Part shown: one piece after another, positions 43,133 to 56,102 of the stretch
Layout: the number at the start of each line of letters is the position of its first letter
Position numbering within the stretch: the stretch's first letter is position 1
Assembly: GCA_014529385.2 (NCBI GenBank)
Contig: CM043942.1
Span: forward strand, 59,699,184-59,759,183
Reading direction: 5' to 3'
DNA: 60,000 bases
Source: Adiantum capillus-veneris
Taxonomy: Eukaryota; Streptophyta; Polypodiopsida; Polypodiales; Pteridaceae
The notes under the pieces: generated by a model
Databases searched by the model: none
What the model saw: the letters and a program-made list of their open reading frames with translations, nothing else
What the model was told of the DNA's origin: nothing
Made by a program: the position numbers and the translations under genes

Positions 43133-43403
43133 ACCCGCATTAAACACACGAATATTTAAACTTAATATTGAATGAATAGAGTAGACAATGACGCAAAGAA
43201 CATTAAATACAATGACGTAGTGACGCATATAAATACAATGACGCAATGAATTGAGTGATAGAAGAGGCAAGTCGAAAACTCAGAATTTTCAATCAAAAGA
43301 TGTGAGCGCGAGTAGAAAAGAGCGTTATACACCATGGAAGGTACTTAGAGAGCCAGAGCTTTACAACACGGAGAAAAATTGTTCAAATACAATATTTGTG
43401 GCT

Positions 43404-46400
43404 TTAAGAGATCTCTCTCTCATCCTCGCATAACTCAGCATAACTTCCTATATCTATATAGAGCTCTCCGTTTAAACACATATCCTCTGTTTCATTTTGT
43501 AGCTCCTCTACATGCACCCTATATAGAGTAGTAGCATCTTAATGCTCGTCTGGCACCACCGCACGGCTTCTGATTGAGCATCTTCTCTGATCTACTCCAT
43601 TGATGCCGTTGTGATTGGCACATGGTAGCCTTCATACGTCCTTTCACTACGAGGGGCTACCTCTATGACGTACCACCAGTTTGATGTAGACTTTGTAGGA
43701 TGAAATACTACCTGCCAGAGCCACATAACTTACATGAGAGCTTTCAAGCACATAACTTGTAAAAGGGGGATGTTAACTATTTACATACTTACTTGTTCAC
43801 AATGCTCGAGTAGTACGAAAGTGTTTCTTAGGTCAGTCCGTTTCTTAGTAGAATCCACCTCAAGAAAACCAGACTCTCCTCTACGCACAGTAGCGTTGCG
43901 ACCCTCCATGATTATCTTGAACCATTGCACGTCGAACAAGTCGACAAAAAATCCTCATTAATCGATTCTCAAAATCTCTTGTAGCGTGCCGAAGTAAGTG
44001 AGTTCCGCCACCACGGGATCTGCATCAGAGGAACGTCGTCGACTAGACTGTTCAAATTTTGCCATGATTCCACAATCTTGAGTAAAACGCTTTTTGTCGA
44101 TCCGTTCCACCCTAAAATGTCGACCTTTACACCATGCTACTGTGTATGACTTATACTACAATGAACAAAGATTATGAGTGGCCGTTCAAACGTTTAGAAA
44201 TAAAGTCACTAGCTAGTCGTACATTGCAAACTTACCTTGGTCGCGCAACCCCGAGAGTACTCCCACTCTTTCTCTGTCACTTCGTCACCGCATTGTTGTG
44301 TGCTTTTCAATTTTTTGTGCAACCATCTTAAGCTCATGAATGTTGGTAGGCTCTCGAGACCCGTCGGATAGTGCATCGGTGGTCGTCTTCCCCGTCTCCA
44401 CTCGATTCGTGCCCTTTGTCGCTCTTGCTTTGCATCCTCATATTGTGAAATCCACTTTTGCATCACTGGATTGTGAAGCATGCAAAATCGGTTGATTTTA
44501 GCCTCTAGATCTTCCGTCATCTTCTTCTCAACACTGAGATTGCACATGACAATCCCAGATATGCGCTCATCATCTATGGTTCACCATAGCGTGTCCCGGG
44601 ATTTATCAAATCCGTCTAGCCACTCTCCAATGTACACTAGGGACTCTAATACCAACCAACCTTCTGCCATGCTACCCTCCGGACGTGCCTTTTGACGCAC
44701 ATATCCCTTAAGCGTTTTCATGAAACGTTCCAAGAAGAACATCCATCTGGAATGAACTGTGCCAGCTATTTCCACCTCATCAACTATGTGAACAAGAAGA
44801 TGCACCTGAATGGTTAGCATGGTAGTAGGAAAATGTTTCTCTAACATGCACACAAGCTCCGCAGCATTTAGTTTGGCAAATGGTATGGAGTCTACGTTGA
44901 TCTCCTTTTGTGAGATCCATTGCACCAGCTTTGCAAGTTTGTAGATTGTGTTACGGATGTCGAGAGACAAACATCCCTCAATGGCAACCGGTAAAATAAA
45001 CTGTAAAGTATGTGCAACAATCATATTAAAGTCCACATTTTATGCAATGATATTAAAGTCCACTATGAACGTACCTGACACATTTTATGCCAATCGTGTG
45101 ACTTCAAACTGGTAAGCTTTCCGTCTTTAGTAAAACACGTTCGGAGCGAGTGCATTACGCCAGTAAGGGTCCGCAAAGATCGAATGGTCTCTTTTACTTT
45201 GCGTTCTTGGGCTCCTGTGAAAATCCATGGTGCTTTAGGGAGTTTTATCGATCCATCAGATACTGTTTGCGGCCAATATTGCTCCATATGATCCACATTT
45301 CTAAGGTCAACTCTGGCTCCCAAAGTATCTTTCTTGCCGGTCAGATAGTCCCATAGTAGATTACCCACATTCTTGAATATGTGCATTGGATCGAGCAAGT
45401 GATTGATCATGAGTCGGGGCCAGTATGGTAACTCGTACCATAGAGATAGTCTCTTCATCCCTGGAGGCAATCCGTCATCGCACATCTCCTTCTGCTCTAA
45501 CCATGCTTGTGCAGACATCCTTGGTGGCTCTCTTCCCAAAAAGCCGTCGCGTAACACATGATTCTCTGGAAGATACGCTTGATGACCTTATTAGATTTTC
45601 TTCTTCAGTGAGGGCGCCCTACATGCATTCAGTCTAGGTCCACATGTGACATATGCTCTGTATCCGCTTGTTTGAAGCCCTGCATGTATACACATGATAA
45701 TAGATCAACTATGGGAAAAAACAAGATTTACAGTGTCTGAGTGAGGAGTGTTAATAGATCACCTGAGCATTCTGTAAGCCCGGGATAGTCATGCATGGTC
45801 CACATTAGAATGCCTCTGATCAAAGCATTCCGTCATCCTGTGTGTCGGCTCATATCCACCACCTCTATGCCAATCCACAATTGTTGTAGATCTTCCAATA
45901 GTGGACGAAGATACACATCCATATTCTCCACTTTATATCGCCCTGGCACAATCAAGCTTAGCCATAGGTGCCCCTTCTTCGTAGTCAACCATGGGGGAAT
46001 GTTGTAGTTGACGATGACAACGGGCCATACACTGTAAGATGTTGATCTTTCACCAAATGGATTTACGCCATCCATAGCCAGGCCTAAGCGCAAATTTTGA
46101 GCTTCCCTGGCAAAATCCGACCATGTTCCATCTAGATGTTTCCAGGCTGTGCAATCTGCAGGAATTCGTAGCACACCATCCGAACTTTATTCTCCTCATG
46201 CCATGATGCTAGGGCGGCCATGGACTTACATTCGAAGAAATGCTTGATGCGAGGAAGCAGAGGAAAATGTCGCAAAACCTTTTGTGGAATTTTTGTCCCG
46301 TGGAGATCTACTCGATATCTTTCGGAACCACATTTCGGACACTTCTCCATGTCTATGTATTCCCCTCTGAAAAGAATGCAGTCATTAGGACAAGCGTGGA

Positions 46401-47130
46401 TAGAATTGTAATCCATCCCCAAGTTTCGCAAAATCTTTCTTGCTTCATCTCGGGAATCTGGCATCACATTATCAGCTAGTAGTATGTGCTCTTTAAGCAA
46501 TCTACACAACATAAAAAAACGATACAGTCGTGTAAAAATCTATCAGATCATTATACATTTAGAGTTTTATTAAAGTAAACTAATTGTAATAGATCACCTG
46601 AAAAGCGCTGTGACGCTAGTGTCACTCCATCCAATCTTTGTCTGCATGTTGAGAAGAACCAGGAGTGCTTTCAATCTAAACATACGTGCTCCATTATACA
46701 ATGGCGTATCGGCTTCACTTTTCATATCATCATAGATAAGACTTTCTGAATCCATGATCGTCTCGATCATTTCATCAATCTCCGGCTCAAACATTGCCTC
46801 GTTGGGAATGTGCTCTGCAAGATCATCCCCCGAGCTGTCAGAGGCTACATCTTGTGGCCTTACATATGCTGCTTGACCAAAGCGCCTGCGAACACGTCTA
46901 TTGGGTTGCAAGATTGCTGCTTGTTGGCCAGCTTCAGAGTCCGACGAGTTATAATTGGCAACAACTCGTTCTATAATAGATGGATCGAACTCGCCAAATT
47001 CGCGAACGTGCTGCAAAGAAACACGTCTTGTCGGTCGCACAGCATGCTTGCATTGATTACAAGGACATAAGACCCTCGTTGAGAGATAGGTGTTTCGGTT
47101 GGACGGTCCCACATCCTCGTCACTACTCAT
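43404..47130 (-). pseudogene. TnpD transposase of CACTA-A copy 2 (decayed)
   Basis: Exon positions parallel the other copies: 47130-46598, 46501-45763, 45679-45075, 45000-44236, 44155-43793, 43711-43404. Lesions I see: one-base deletion near 46186 (exon 2), stops near 45588-45593 (exon 3), TGA at 44581-44583 replacing an Arg codon (exon 4), stop near 43958 (exon 5) and a one-base deletion near 43563 (exon 6). Exon 1 is still open and has Gln where copy 1 has a stop. No active enzyme is possible. Confidence 0.92.
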
Positions 47131-47195
47131 AATGAGGATAAAAATCTTATAACCTGGACAACAAATTTAATATTCTATTGGCATTCTTCGTCTTA

Positions 47196-47258
<63 letters not shown>

Positions 47259-47691
47259 ACCTCACATTCTCTAGTCATGTCCAATCCCCGCACACCTCGG
47301 TCTTTAGGTGCACGGAGATCAGAACCACCGGGTTATAATCTCGTCTTTATTGGTCAATACCTATATTTGTGGGTACAAGAAATCTACAGACCCACGTCTA
47401 CATGATACTACATGTAGTGGACAAAACCCCTTTGCCTCTTCTCTAGCTGTAGCACTTCACAGCATCTTAACATCTTTTCACAGTAGATCTTTTCATTGTT
47501 CGTTTAACTCTAAACCCTAAACCGTAAGTAATTCTTCCGTGGACTCGATCTAACGTAAATAAGCGTAAATGTAAATAAACGTAAATCTAACTAAAAATAA
47601 ACCTAAATCTAATTTAACGTAAGTCTACATCTAACCTAATCTTTAACGTCTTTTGGGATAGTTTCCTACGACGTTAAAACTCTCTTCTTCT

Positions 47692-47724
<33 letters not shown>

Positions 47725-47857
47725 ACCTAAATAAACCTAAGTCTAATCTAATATAACATAAATCTAAATCTAACGTAAATTATGTTATATTAAAAACAAA
47801 GAACTAAACTAACAGGGATTATAAGAACCTTAAAACTGATTTAACACATAATTTTTC

Positions 47858-48219
47858 ACATAACTCGACAAGAGTTGGCATTCTCATCACTAAAGATGTG
47901 AGAGTTAACTTCCGGCGGTGACGTTGCATCATCTCCATCCACATCTGACGACAGCAATTGGCCCTTTAGACCGTTCTTGCTCTTGTTACTAACTTTGAAG
48001 TTGCCGTTGAATGACTAGAGGTTGTCTAGATGGTCATTGTGTCGGGGATGTACTGACTCTTGCCGCCCTGAAGATCCACCTTCTTCCCTATCTTCTGAAG
48101 ACATTTCACCAGTACTTTTGGATCGAGGGAGCCCACCATGAGTGAAGGCAACAATACCCTATATTCCATTGAGGGCTTTCTTCACCCGCTTCATGCAGGC
48201 ATCGCAGTCTATGGAGACC
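47858..48219 (-). pseudogene. Captured HMA-domain gene fragment, longest version (copy 2)
   Basis: Same fragment as in copy 1 (CxxC helix at 48219-48160, then VGSLDPKVLVKCLQKIGKK and GGKSQYIPDTM), followed by about 150 bp more that stays open: KVSNKSKNGLKGQLLSSD, VDGDDATSPPEV and IFSDENANSC. This looks like the acidic/Ser tail that follows the HMA domain in plant HMA proteins, possibly a second exon. Copies 1 and 3 have lost this second part. Same strand as TnpD. Confidence 0.68.
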
Positions 48220-48808
48220 TAAATCTAATCTAATAAAACGTAAATCTAAATCTAGCGTAAATAAACGTAAATCTAATTAAAAATAAACCTAAATCTAATC
48301 TAATTTAACTTAAATAAACCTAAATCTAATTTAACGTAAGTCTACATCTAACCTAATCTTTAACTTCTTTTAGGATAGTTTCCTACGACGTTATAACTCT
48401 CTTCTTCTTGTGTGTGTGCGCGTGTGTGGATGTGTGTGCCAATAAAAAGAGATAAATGGTATAACCTTTCTATCACCCATGCCAAGTATGATAGATTGGT
48501 TATGCCATTTCCCTCTTGAATAATAGGTCCTGAGTTCAACTCCTCGTCGGCTAGATCTTTAGGTCTTTTAATTTTAATTAGTTTCCTACGACGTTAAATT
48601 AGTTTCTCTCTCTTTCTCTCTCAATGTGTGTGCATTTTTTTGGATCTTATGCATGTTTTCTCTCTCTTTTCCTCTCTCAATGTGTGCGTTTTTTGTTTAT
48701 GCATGTTCTCTCTCTCTTTTCCTCTCTCAATGCGTGCGTTTTTTGTTTATGCATGCTCTCTCTCTCTCTTTTCCTCTCTCAATGTGTGTGTGCGTTTTTG
48801 TTTATGTT

Positions 48809-48852
<44 letters not shown>

Positions 48853-48970
48853 CACTATGTGTGTGTGTGTGTATGTGTGTGTGTGAGAGAGACAGAGAGG
48901 GAGAGAGAAAGAGGGGAAGGGAACATGAGAGTGGGGAGAGGGAAGGAGCATACCTGGCTCTCCTTCCTCT

Positions 48971-49003
<33 letters not shown>

Positions 49004-49009
49004 GAGAAG

Positions 49010-49047
<38 letters not shown>

Positions 49048-49134
49048 CGTTACCTGCTCCTTGCTTGAGGGCGCCAAAAAACTCAGATCTGGGATCTGAG
49101 TTTTTGGGCGCGCTCTGTTATTTTTTTAGCCCAG

Positions 49135-49182
49135 TCGGCGTCGCTATGTGAGCGTCGCTAATATGAATAGCCTCTTGTAGTG
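49135..49182 (-). repeat. 5' terminus of CACTA-A copy 2, palindrome deleted
   Basis: Copies 1 and 3 have a palindrome of about 100 bp plus spacer before the TIR. Here GGCGTCGCTATG joins directly to TGAGCGTCGCTAATATGAA and the TIR. The missing segment is bounded by GTCGCTATG repeats, so the hairpin was probably lost by slippage or excision repair. Confidence 0.85.
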
Positions 49183-50339
49183 ACAATCCGGAGTGGATAA
49201 AGCCCCACCCAAGGTTCCGGGTGCCCATACACCAAACCAATTGCCCATACAACCGGGCAGCTTCCCTAGGATAAAAACGGTATCCTAACTTATGTAGAAA
49301 CATCAAGACATGACACGGAGTAGAAACTCATCGTTCATGGGGGTAACCGACTTATCCGTGGCTGGAAAGCCATCATTATCATCAAAATATACCAAGGAGT
49401 CGGAGGTGTCTTTAGACAAGGTATCTTAAGGATGATCAACCATAAGTTTCCTAATTCAACCAATTTTAACCCAAACAATTCTTTTCTACATTATAAACAA
49501 TGCACGTTGAAAGTTACCCTCCGTTTTTTGTCAATTATTCATTTTCTTATTCTTACTCACTGCTTACGTATGCAATGCTAACTTAAAAATGAACTTTAAA
49601 AGATTTAATTTAGAAATCCACCTGGGACTACTCGGCCATCTGCTGCTGCGCGCTGGAGCCTGCAGACTTTCCTCCGTCGGCCTCTGGCTAGGCCCAGCGT
49701 CATGGTCATTAGTGACTTTATTTCTTTTGTTGCTAATATCCTCCTCCTCGATAAAAGGATTTTCTCGGGTTCTTTTTGGAGCCATATCGACAGCCTTATA
49801 GAAAGACTTAATCGATTAGAGGTTTAATTGAATAATCTCTTTGCTACCTTTTTACCCAAAAATAAGGATTTTTGGAGTAAGTAGGTATCCTTGATAGTTA
49901 ATTGGATGAGATATTCCTCCTATAACTTCCTTATACTATAAGTAATTTCCCATAATTACCATTTAATTAGGGAGGCTATTTAACAGGTTTCTCCTTAGTC
50001 TATTTTCCACGAATATTTTATATTTAACCTTAGTAAATTATAATTCCTATGGGCTAATGGATTACTCACCCTAATTGTAATTTGATATGTTCTATCTTTA
50101 GGAATTTTCATAAATTTTTATAACCTTTTTTATCTATACTTATGGTCTAATCTAGGCAAAATTTTGCTAATAGTAATTTGTTACACCAACCAATTATGCT
50201 GAGGTAATTTTCCCAACCTTCAATAGTGATTGTGAACCTCAAGTATTTATTTGATAATCAGATAAATTGAGTTTTTAATTTCTTTTCTCTATTTTAAATG
50301 CAGAATCAGTTACTTTTAATGAAGATAAGTATTTACACT
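49183..50339. other. Unclassified AT-rich sequence between CACTA copies
   Basis: Continuation of 32886-33543 before the CACTA nest inserted. A minus-strand frame at 49785-49564 starts MAPKRTRENPF (basic, nuclear-signal-like) and runs 73 codons, with a possible donor CAG|GTGGAT within it. It resembles the N-terminus of a plant gag or transposon protein but has no domain I can name. The rest is AT-rich with no feature. Confidence 0.4.
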
Positions 50340-50401
50340 CACTACAAGAGGCTCTTCACATTAGCGACGCTCACACAGCGACGCTCAAAAAAAAAATTCC
50401 C

Positions 50402-50507
50402 GGCGTCGCTATGAGCGTCGCTATAAGCGTCGCTATGAGCGTCGCAAATTTCTTTGTAAATTTGCGACGCTCATAGCGACGCTTATAGCGACGCTCATAG
50501 CGACGCC
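50402..50507. repeat. Perfect 50-bp inverted repeat with 6-nt loop near 5' end of copy 3
   Basis: Arms 50402-50451 and 50458-50507 are exact reverse complements, loop CTTTGT. Each arm is built from four GCGTCGCTATgA-type units and ends GCAAATTT. It lies about 60 bp inside the TIR. It may act as clustered TnpA sites or as a hairpin. Confidence 0.95.
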
Positions 50508-50790
50508 AGCTGGGGTAAAAAAAATAACCGAGCGCGCCCAAAAACTCAGATCTCAGATCTGAGTTTTTCGGCGCCCTCAAGCAAAGAGCAGGTAACGCTC
50601 TCCCTCACTCTCTCTCTCTCTCTCTCTCTTTTTCTTTTACACACACACACACACACACACACGCACGAGGAGAGGAAGGAGAGACAGGTATGCTCCTTCC
50701 CTCTCCTCATTCTCATGTTCCCTTCCTTTCTTTCTCTCTCCCTCGCTCTCTCTCTCACACACACACACATACACACACACATATAGTGTT

Positions 50791-50838
<48 letters not shown>

Positions 50839-51409
50839 CAAAAACGCACACACATACATAAACAAAGAATGCACACACACATTGAGAGAGAAAAAGAGAG
50901 AGAGAGCATGCATAAACAAAAAACGCACGCATTGAGAGAGGAAAAGAGAGAGAGAACATGCATAAACAAAAAACGCACACATTGAGAGAGGAAAAGAGAA
51001 AGAAAACATGCATACGATCCAAAAAAACGCACACACATTGAAAGAGAAAGAAAGAGAAACTAAGGGAGCGTCGTAAGAAACTAATTAAAATTAAAAGACC
51101 TAAAGATCTAGCCGACGAAGAGTTGAACTGAAGACCTATTATTCAAAAGAGAAATGGCATAATCAATCTATCATACTTGGCATGGGTGATAGAAAGGTTA
51201 TACCATTTATCTCTTTTTATTGGCACACACATCCACACACGCGCACACACACAGGAAGAAGAGAGTTATAACGTCGTAGGAAACTATTTTAAAAGACGTT
51301 AAAGATTAGGTTATATGTAGACTTACATTAAATTAGATTTAGGTTTATTTTTAACTAGATTTACATTTATTTAAGCTAGATTTAGATTTATGTTATATTA
51401 GATTAGATG

Positions 51410-51610
51410 CGGGTCTCCATAGACTGTGATGCCTGCATGAAGCGGGTAAAGAAAGCCCTCAATGGAATATAGGGTATTGCTGCCTTCACTCATGGTGGGC
51501 TCCGTCGATCCAAAAGTACTGGTGAAATGTCTTCAGAAGATAGGGAAGAAGGTGGATCTTCAGGGCGGCAAGAGTCACTACATCCCCGACACAATGACCA
51601 TCTAGACAAC
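51410..51610 (+). pseudogene. Captured HMA-domain gene fragment (copy 3)
   Basis: Plus-strand equivalent of 41695-41892: VSIDCDACMKRVKKALNGI then stop, and in another frame VGSVDPKVLVKCLQKIGKK. Situated about 500 bp upstream of TnpD ATG on the same strand, so it would lie in the promoter or 5' UTR. Confidence 0.7.
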
Positions 51611-51999
51611 CTCTAGTCATTAGACTTACGTTAAATTAGATTTAGCTTTATTTTTAGTTAGATTTACGTTTATTTAGATTTACGCTTATTTACGTTAGAT
51701 CGAGTCCACGCAAGAATTACTTACGGTTTAGGGTTTAGAGTTAGACGAACAGTGAAAAGATCTACTGTGAAAAGATGTTAAGATGAAGTGAAGTGCTACA
51801 GCTAGAGAAGAGGCAAAGGGATTTTGTCCACTACATGCAGTATCATGTAGACGTGGGTGTCTAGATTTCTTGTACCCACAAATATAGGTATTGACCAATA
51901 AAGACGAGATTATAACCCGGTGGTTCTGATCTCCGTGCACCTCTAGACCGAGGTGTGCGGGGATTGGACATGACTAGAGAATGTGAGGTAAAGAGAGAG

Positions 52000-52041
<42 letters not shown>

Positions 52042-52103
52042 GACGAAGAATGCCAATAGAATATTAAATTTTTTGTCTAGGTTATAAGTTTTTTATCCTC
52101 ATT

Positions 52104-55100
52104 ATGAGTAGCGACGAGGATGTGGGACCGTCCAACCGAAACACCTATCTCTCAACGAGGGTCTTATGTCCTTGTAATCAATGCAAGCATGCTGTGCGAC
52201 GGACAAGACGTGTTTCTTTGCAGCACGTTCGTGAATTTGGCGAGTTCGATCCATCTATTATAGATCGAGTTGTTGCCAATTATAACTCGTCGGACTCTGA
52301 CGCTGGCCAACAAGCAGCAATCTTGCAACCCAATAGACGTATTCGCAGGCGCTTTGGTCAAGCAGCATATGTGAGGCCACAAGATGTAGCCTCTGACAGC
52401 TCGGGGGATGATCATGCAGAGCACATTCCCAACGAGGCAATGTTTGAGCCCGAGATTGATGAAATGATCGAGACGATCATGGATTCAGAAAGGCTTATCT
52501 ATGATGATATGAAAAGTGAAGCCGATACATCATTGTATAATGGAGCACGTATGTCTAGATTGAAAGCACTCCTGGTTCTTCTCAACATGCAGGCAAAGTT
52601 TGGATGGAGTGACACTAGCGTCACAGCGCTTTTCAGGTGATCTATTACAATTAGTTTACTTTAATAGAACTCATGGTGTATAATGATCTGATAGATTTTT
52701 ACACGACTGTATCATATTTTTATGTTGTGTAGATTGCTGAAAGAGCACATTCTACCAGCTGACAATGTGATGCCAGATTCCCGAGATGAAGCAAGAAAGA
52801 TTTTGCGAAACTTGGGGATGGATTACAATTCTATCCACGCTTGTCCTAATGACTGCATTCTTTTCAGAGGGGAATACACAGACATGGAGAAGTGTCCGAA
52901 ATGTGATTCCGAAAGATATCGAGTAGATCTCCACGGGACAAAAATTCCACAAAAGGTTTTGCGACATTTTCCTTTGCTTCCTCGCATCAAGCATTTCTTC
53001 GAATGTAAGTCCATGGCCGCCCTAGCATCATGGCATGAGGAGAATAAATCTTCGGATGGTGTGCTACGAATTCCTGCAGATTGCGCAGCCTGGAAACATA
53101 TAGATGGAACATGGTCGGATTTTGCCAGGGAAGCTCGAAATTTGCGCTTAGGCCTGGCTATGGATGGCGTAAATCCATTTGGTCAAAGATCAACATCTTA
53201 CAGTGTATGGCCCGTTGTCATCGTCAACTACAACATTCCCCCGTGGTTGACTACGAAGAAGGGGCACCTATGGCTAAGCTTGATTGTGCCAGGGCGATAT
53301 AAAGTGGGGAATATGGATGTGTATCTTCGTCCACTATTGGAAGAGCTACAACAATTGTGGATTGGCATAGAGGTGGTGGATATGAGCCGACACACAGGAC
53401 GACGGAATGCTTTGATCAGAGGTATTCTAATGTGGACCATGCATGACTATCCCGGGCTAACAGAATGCTCAGGTGATCTATTGACACTCCTCTCTCAGAC
53501 ACTGTAAATCTGGTTTTTCCCCATAGTTGATCTATTATCATGTGTATACATGCAGGGCTTCAAACAAGCGGATACAGAGCATGTGTCACATGTGGACCTA
53601 GACTGAATGCACGTAGGGCACCCTCACTGAAGAAGCAAATCTACGAAGGTCATCAAGCGTATCTTCCGGAGAATCATGTGTTACGCGACGGCTTTTTGGG
53701 AAGAGAGCCACCAAGGATGTCTGCACAAGCATGGTTAGAGCAGAAGGAGATGTGCGATGACGGATTGCCTCCAGGGATGAAGAGACTATCTCTATGGTAC
53801 GAGTTACCATACTGGCCTCGACTCGTGATCAATCACTTGCTCGATCCAATGCACATATTCAAGAATGTGGGTAATCTACTATGGGACCATTTGACCGGCA
53901 AGAAAGATACTTTGGGAGCCAGAGTTGACCTTAGAAATGTGGATCGTATGGAGCAATATTGGCCGCAAATAGCGTCTGATGGATCGATAAAACTTCCTAA
54001 AGCACCATGGATTTTCACAGGAGCCCAAGAACGCAAAGTAAAAGAGGCCATTCGATCTTTGCGGACCCCCACTGGCGTAATGCACTCGCTCCGAACGTGT
54101 TTTACTAAAGAAGGAAAGCTTACCGGTTTGAAGTCACACGATTGGCATAAAATGTGTCAGGTACGTTCATAGTGGACTTTAATATCATTGCATAAAATGT
54201 AGACTTTAATATCATTGCTGCACATACTTTACAGTTTATTTTACCGGTTGCCATTGAGGGATGTTTGTCTCTCGACATCCGTAACACAATCTACAAACTT
54301 GCAAAGCTGGTGCAATGGATCTCACAAAAGGAGATCGACGTAGACTCCATACCATTCGCCAAACTAAATGCTGCGGAGCTTGTGTGCATGTTTGAGAAAC
54401 ATTTTCCTACTACAATGCTAACCATTCAGGTGCATCTTCTTATTCACATAGTTGATGAGGTGGAAATAGCTGGCACAGTTCATTCCAGATGGATGTTCTT
54501 CTTAGAGCGTTTCATGAAAACGCTTAAGGGATATGTGCGTCAAAAGGCACGTCCGGAGGGTAGCATGGCAGAAGGTTGGTTGGTATCAGAGTCCCTAGTG
54601 TACATTGGAGAGTGGCTAGACGGATTTGATAAATCCCGGGACACGCTATGGCGAACCATAGATGATGAGCGCATATCTGGGATTGTCATGTGCAATCTCG
54701 GTGTTGAGAAGAAGATGACGGAAGATCTAGAGGCTAAAATCAACCGATTTTGCATGCTTCACAATCCAGTGATGCAAAAGTGGATTTCACAATATGAGGA
54801 TGCAAAGCAAGAGCGACAAAGGGCACGAATCGAGTGGAGACGGGGAAGACGACCACCGATGCACTATCCAGCGGTTCTGGAGAGCCTACCAACCTTCATG
54901 AGCTTAAGATGGTTGCACAACCAATTGAAAAGCGCACAACAATGCGGTGACGAAGTGACTGAAGAAGAGTGGGAGTACTCTCGGGGTTGCGCGACCAAGG
55001 TAAGTTTGCAATGTACGACTAGCAAGTGACTATTTATAAACGTTTGAACGGCCACTCATAATCTTTGTTCGTTGTAGTATAAGTCATACACAGCAGCATG

Positions 55101-55830
55101 GTGTAAAGGTCGACATTTTAGGGTGGAACGAATCGACAAAAAGCGTTTTACTCAAGATTGTGGAATCATGGCAAAATTTGAACAGTCTAGTCGACGACGT
55201 TCCTCTGATGCAGATCCCGTGGTGGCGGAACTCACTTACTTCGGCACGCTGCAAGAGATTTTGAGGATCGATTACAGAGGATTTTTTGTCGACTTGTTCG
55301 ACGTGCAATGGTTCAAGATAATCATGGAGGGTCGAAACGCTACTGTGCGTAGAGGAGAGTCTGGTTTTCTTGAGGTGGATTCTACTAAGAAATGGACTGA
55401 CCTAAGAGACACTTTCGTACTACCCGAGCATTGTGAACAAGTAAGTATATAAATAGTTAACATCCCCCTTTTACAAGTTATGTGCTTGAAAGCTCTCATG
55501 TAAGTTATGTGGCTTTGGCAGGTAGTATTTCATCCTACAAAGTCTACATCAAACTGGTGGTACGTCATAGAGTTAGCCCCTCGTAGTGCAAGGACGTATG
55601 AAGGCTACCATGTGCCAATCACAACGACATCAATGGAGGAGATCAGAGAAGATGCTCAATCAGAAGCCGCTGCGGTGGTGCCAGACGAGCATCAAGATGC
55701 TACTGCTCTATATGGGGTGCATGAAGAGGAGCTACAAAATGAAACAGAGGATATGTGTTTAAACGGAGAGCTCTATATAGATATAGGAAGTTATGCTGAG
55801 TTATGCGAGGATGAGAGAGAGATCTCTTAA
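52104..55830 (+). CDS. TnpD (tnp2-type) CACTA transposase, 1,104 aa, six exons
   Basis: Exons 52104-52636, 52733-53472, 53556-54160, 54235-54999, 55078-55440, 55522-55830; all introns are 70-100 bp with GT/AG and phases agree (total 3,315 nt including stop). Residues 1-60: transposase-associated domain with CPCNQCKHA and a His (SLQHVREFG). About 180-560: tnp2-type transposase, HACPNDCILFRGEY, CPKCDSERY, LAMDGVNPFG, MDVYLRPLLEELQQLW, LWYELPYWPRL and LDPMHIFKNV. About 627-800: DUF4218 (FILPVAIEGCLSLDIRN, HSRWMFFLERFMKTLKGYV). About 895-990: DUF4216 (LTYFGTLQEILRIDY). The acidic C-terminus is NETEDMCLNGELY. In En/Spm this protein cuts the ends together with TnpA. I see no lesion. Confidence 0.93.
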
Positions 55831-56102
55831 AGCCACAAATATTGTATTTGAACAATTTTGCTCCGTGCTGTAAAAGCTCTAGCTCTCTAAGTAGCTTCCA
55901 TGCTGTGTAACGCTCTTTTCTACTCGCGCTCACATCTTTTGATTGAAAATTCTGAGTTTTCGACTTGCCTCTTCTACCACTCGATTCATTGCGTCATTGT
56001 ATTTATATGCGTCATTACGTCATTGTATTTAATGGTCTTTGCGTCATTGTCTACTCTATTCATTCAATATTAAGTTTAAATATTCGTGTGTTTAATGCAG
56101 GT

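Larger units (their letters stand above)
33544..49182 (-). mobile_element. CACTA-A copy 2 (outer, decayed; hosts copy 1)
   Basis: Ends are CACTACAAGAGG at 33544 and its complement at 49171-49182, flanked by the 3-bp duplication ACA (33541-33543 and 49183-49185). Removing the nested copy 1 and one TGT leaves about 7,984 bp. Genes read right to left: 5' region with captured HMA fragment, TnpD (47130 to 43404), TnpA (43132 to about 34170, split by copy 1). Multiple stops and frameshifts show it is the oldest of the three copies. It alone keeps about 370 bp in the 5' region (about 47640-48014) that copies 1 and 3 lack. Confidence 0.95.

Noticed and set aside
49564-49785. Host gene exon starting MAPKRTRENPF
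   Set aside because: Only 73 codons with no recognisable domain or supporting neighbouring exons; kept as a note, not a gene.
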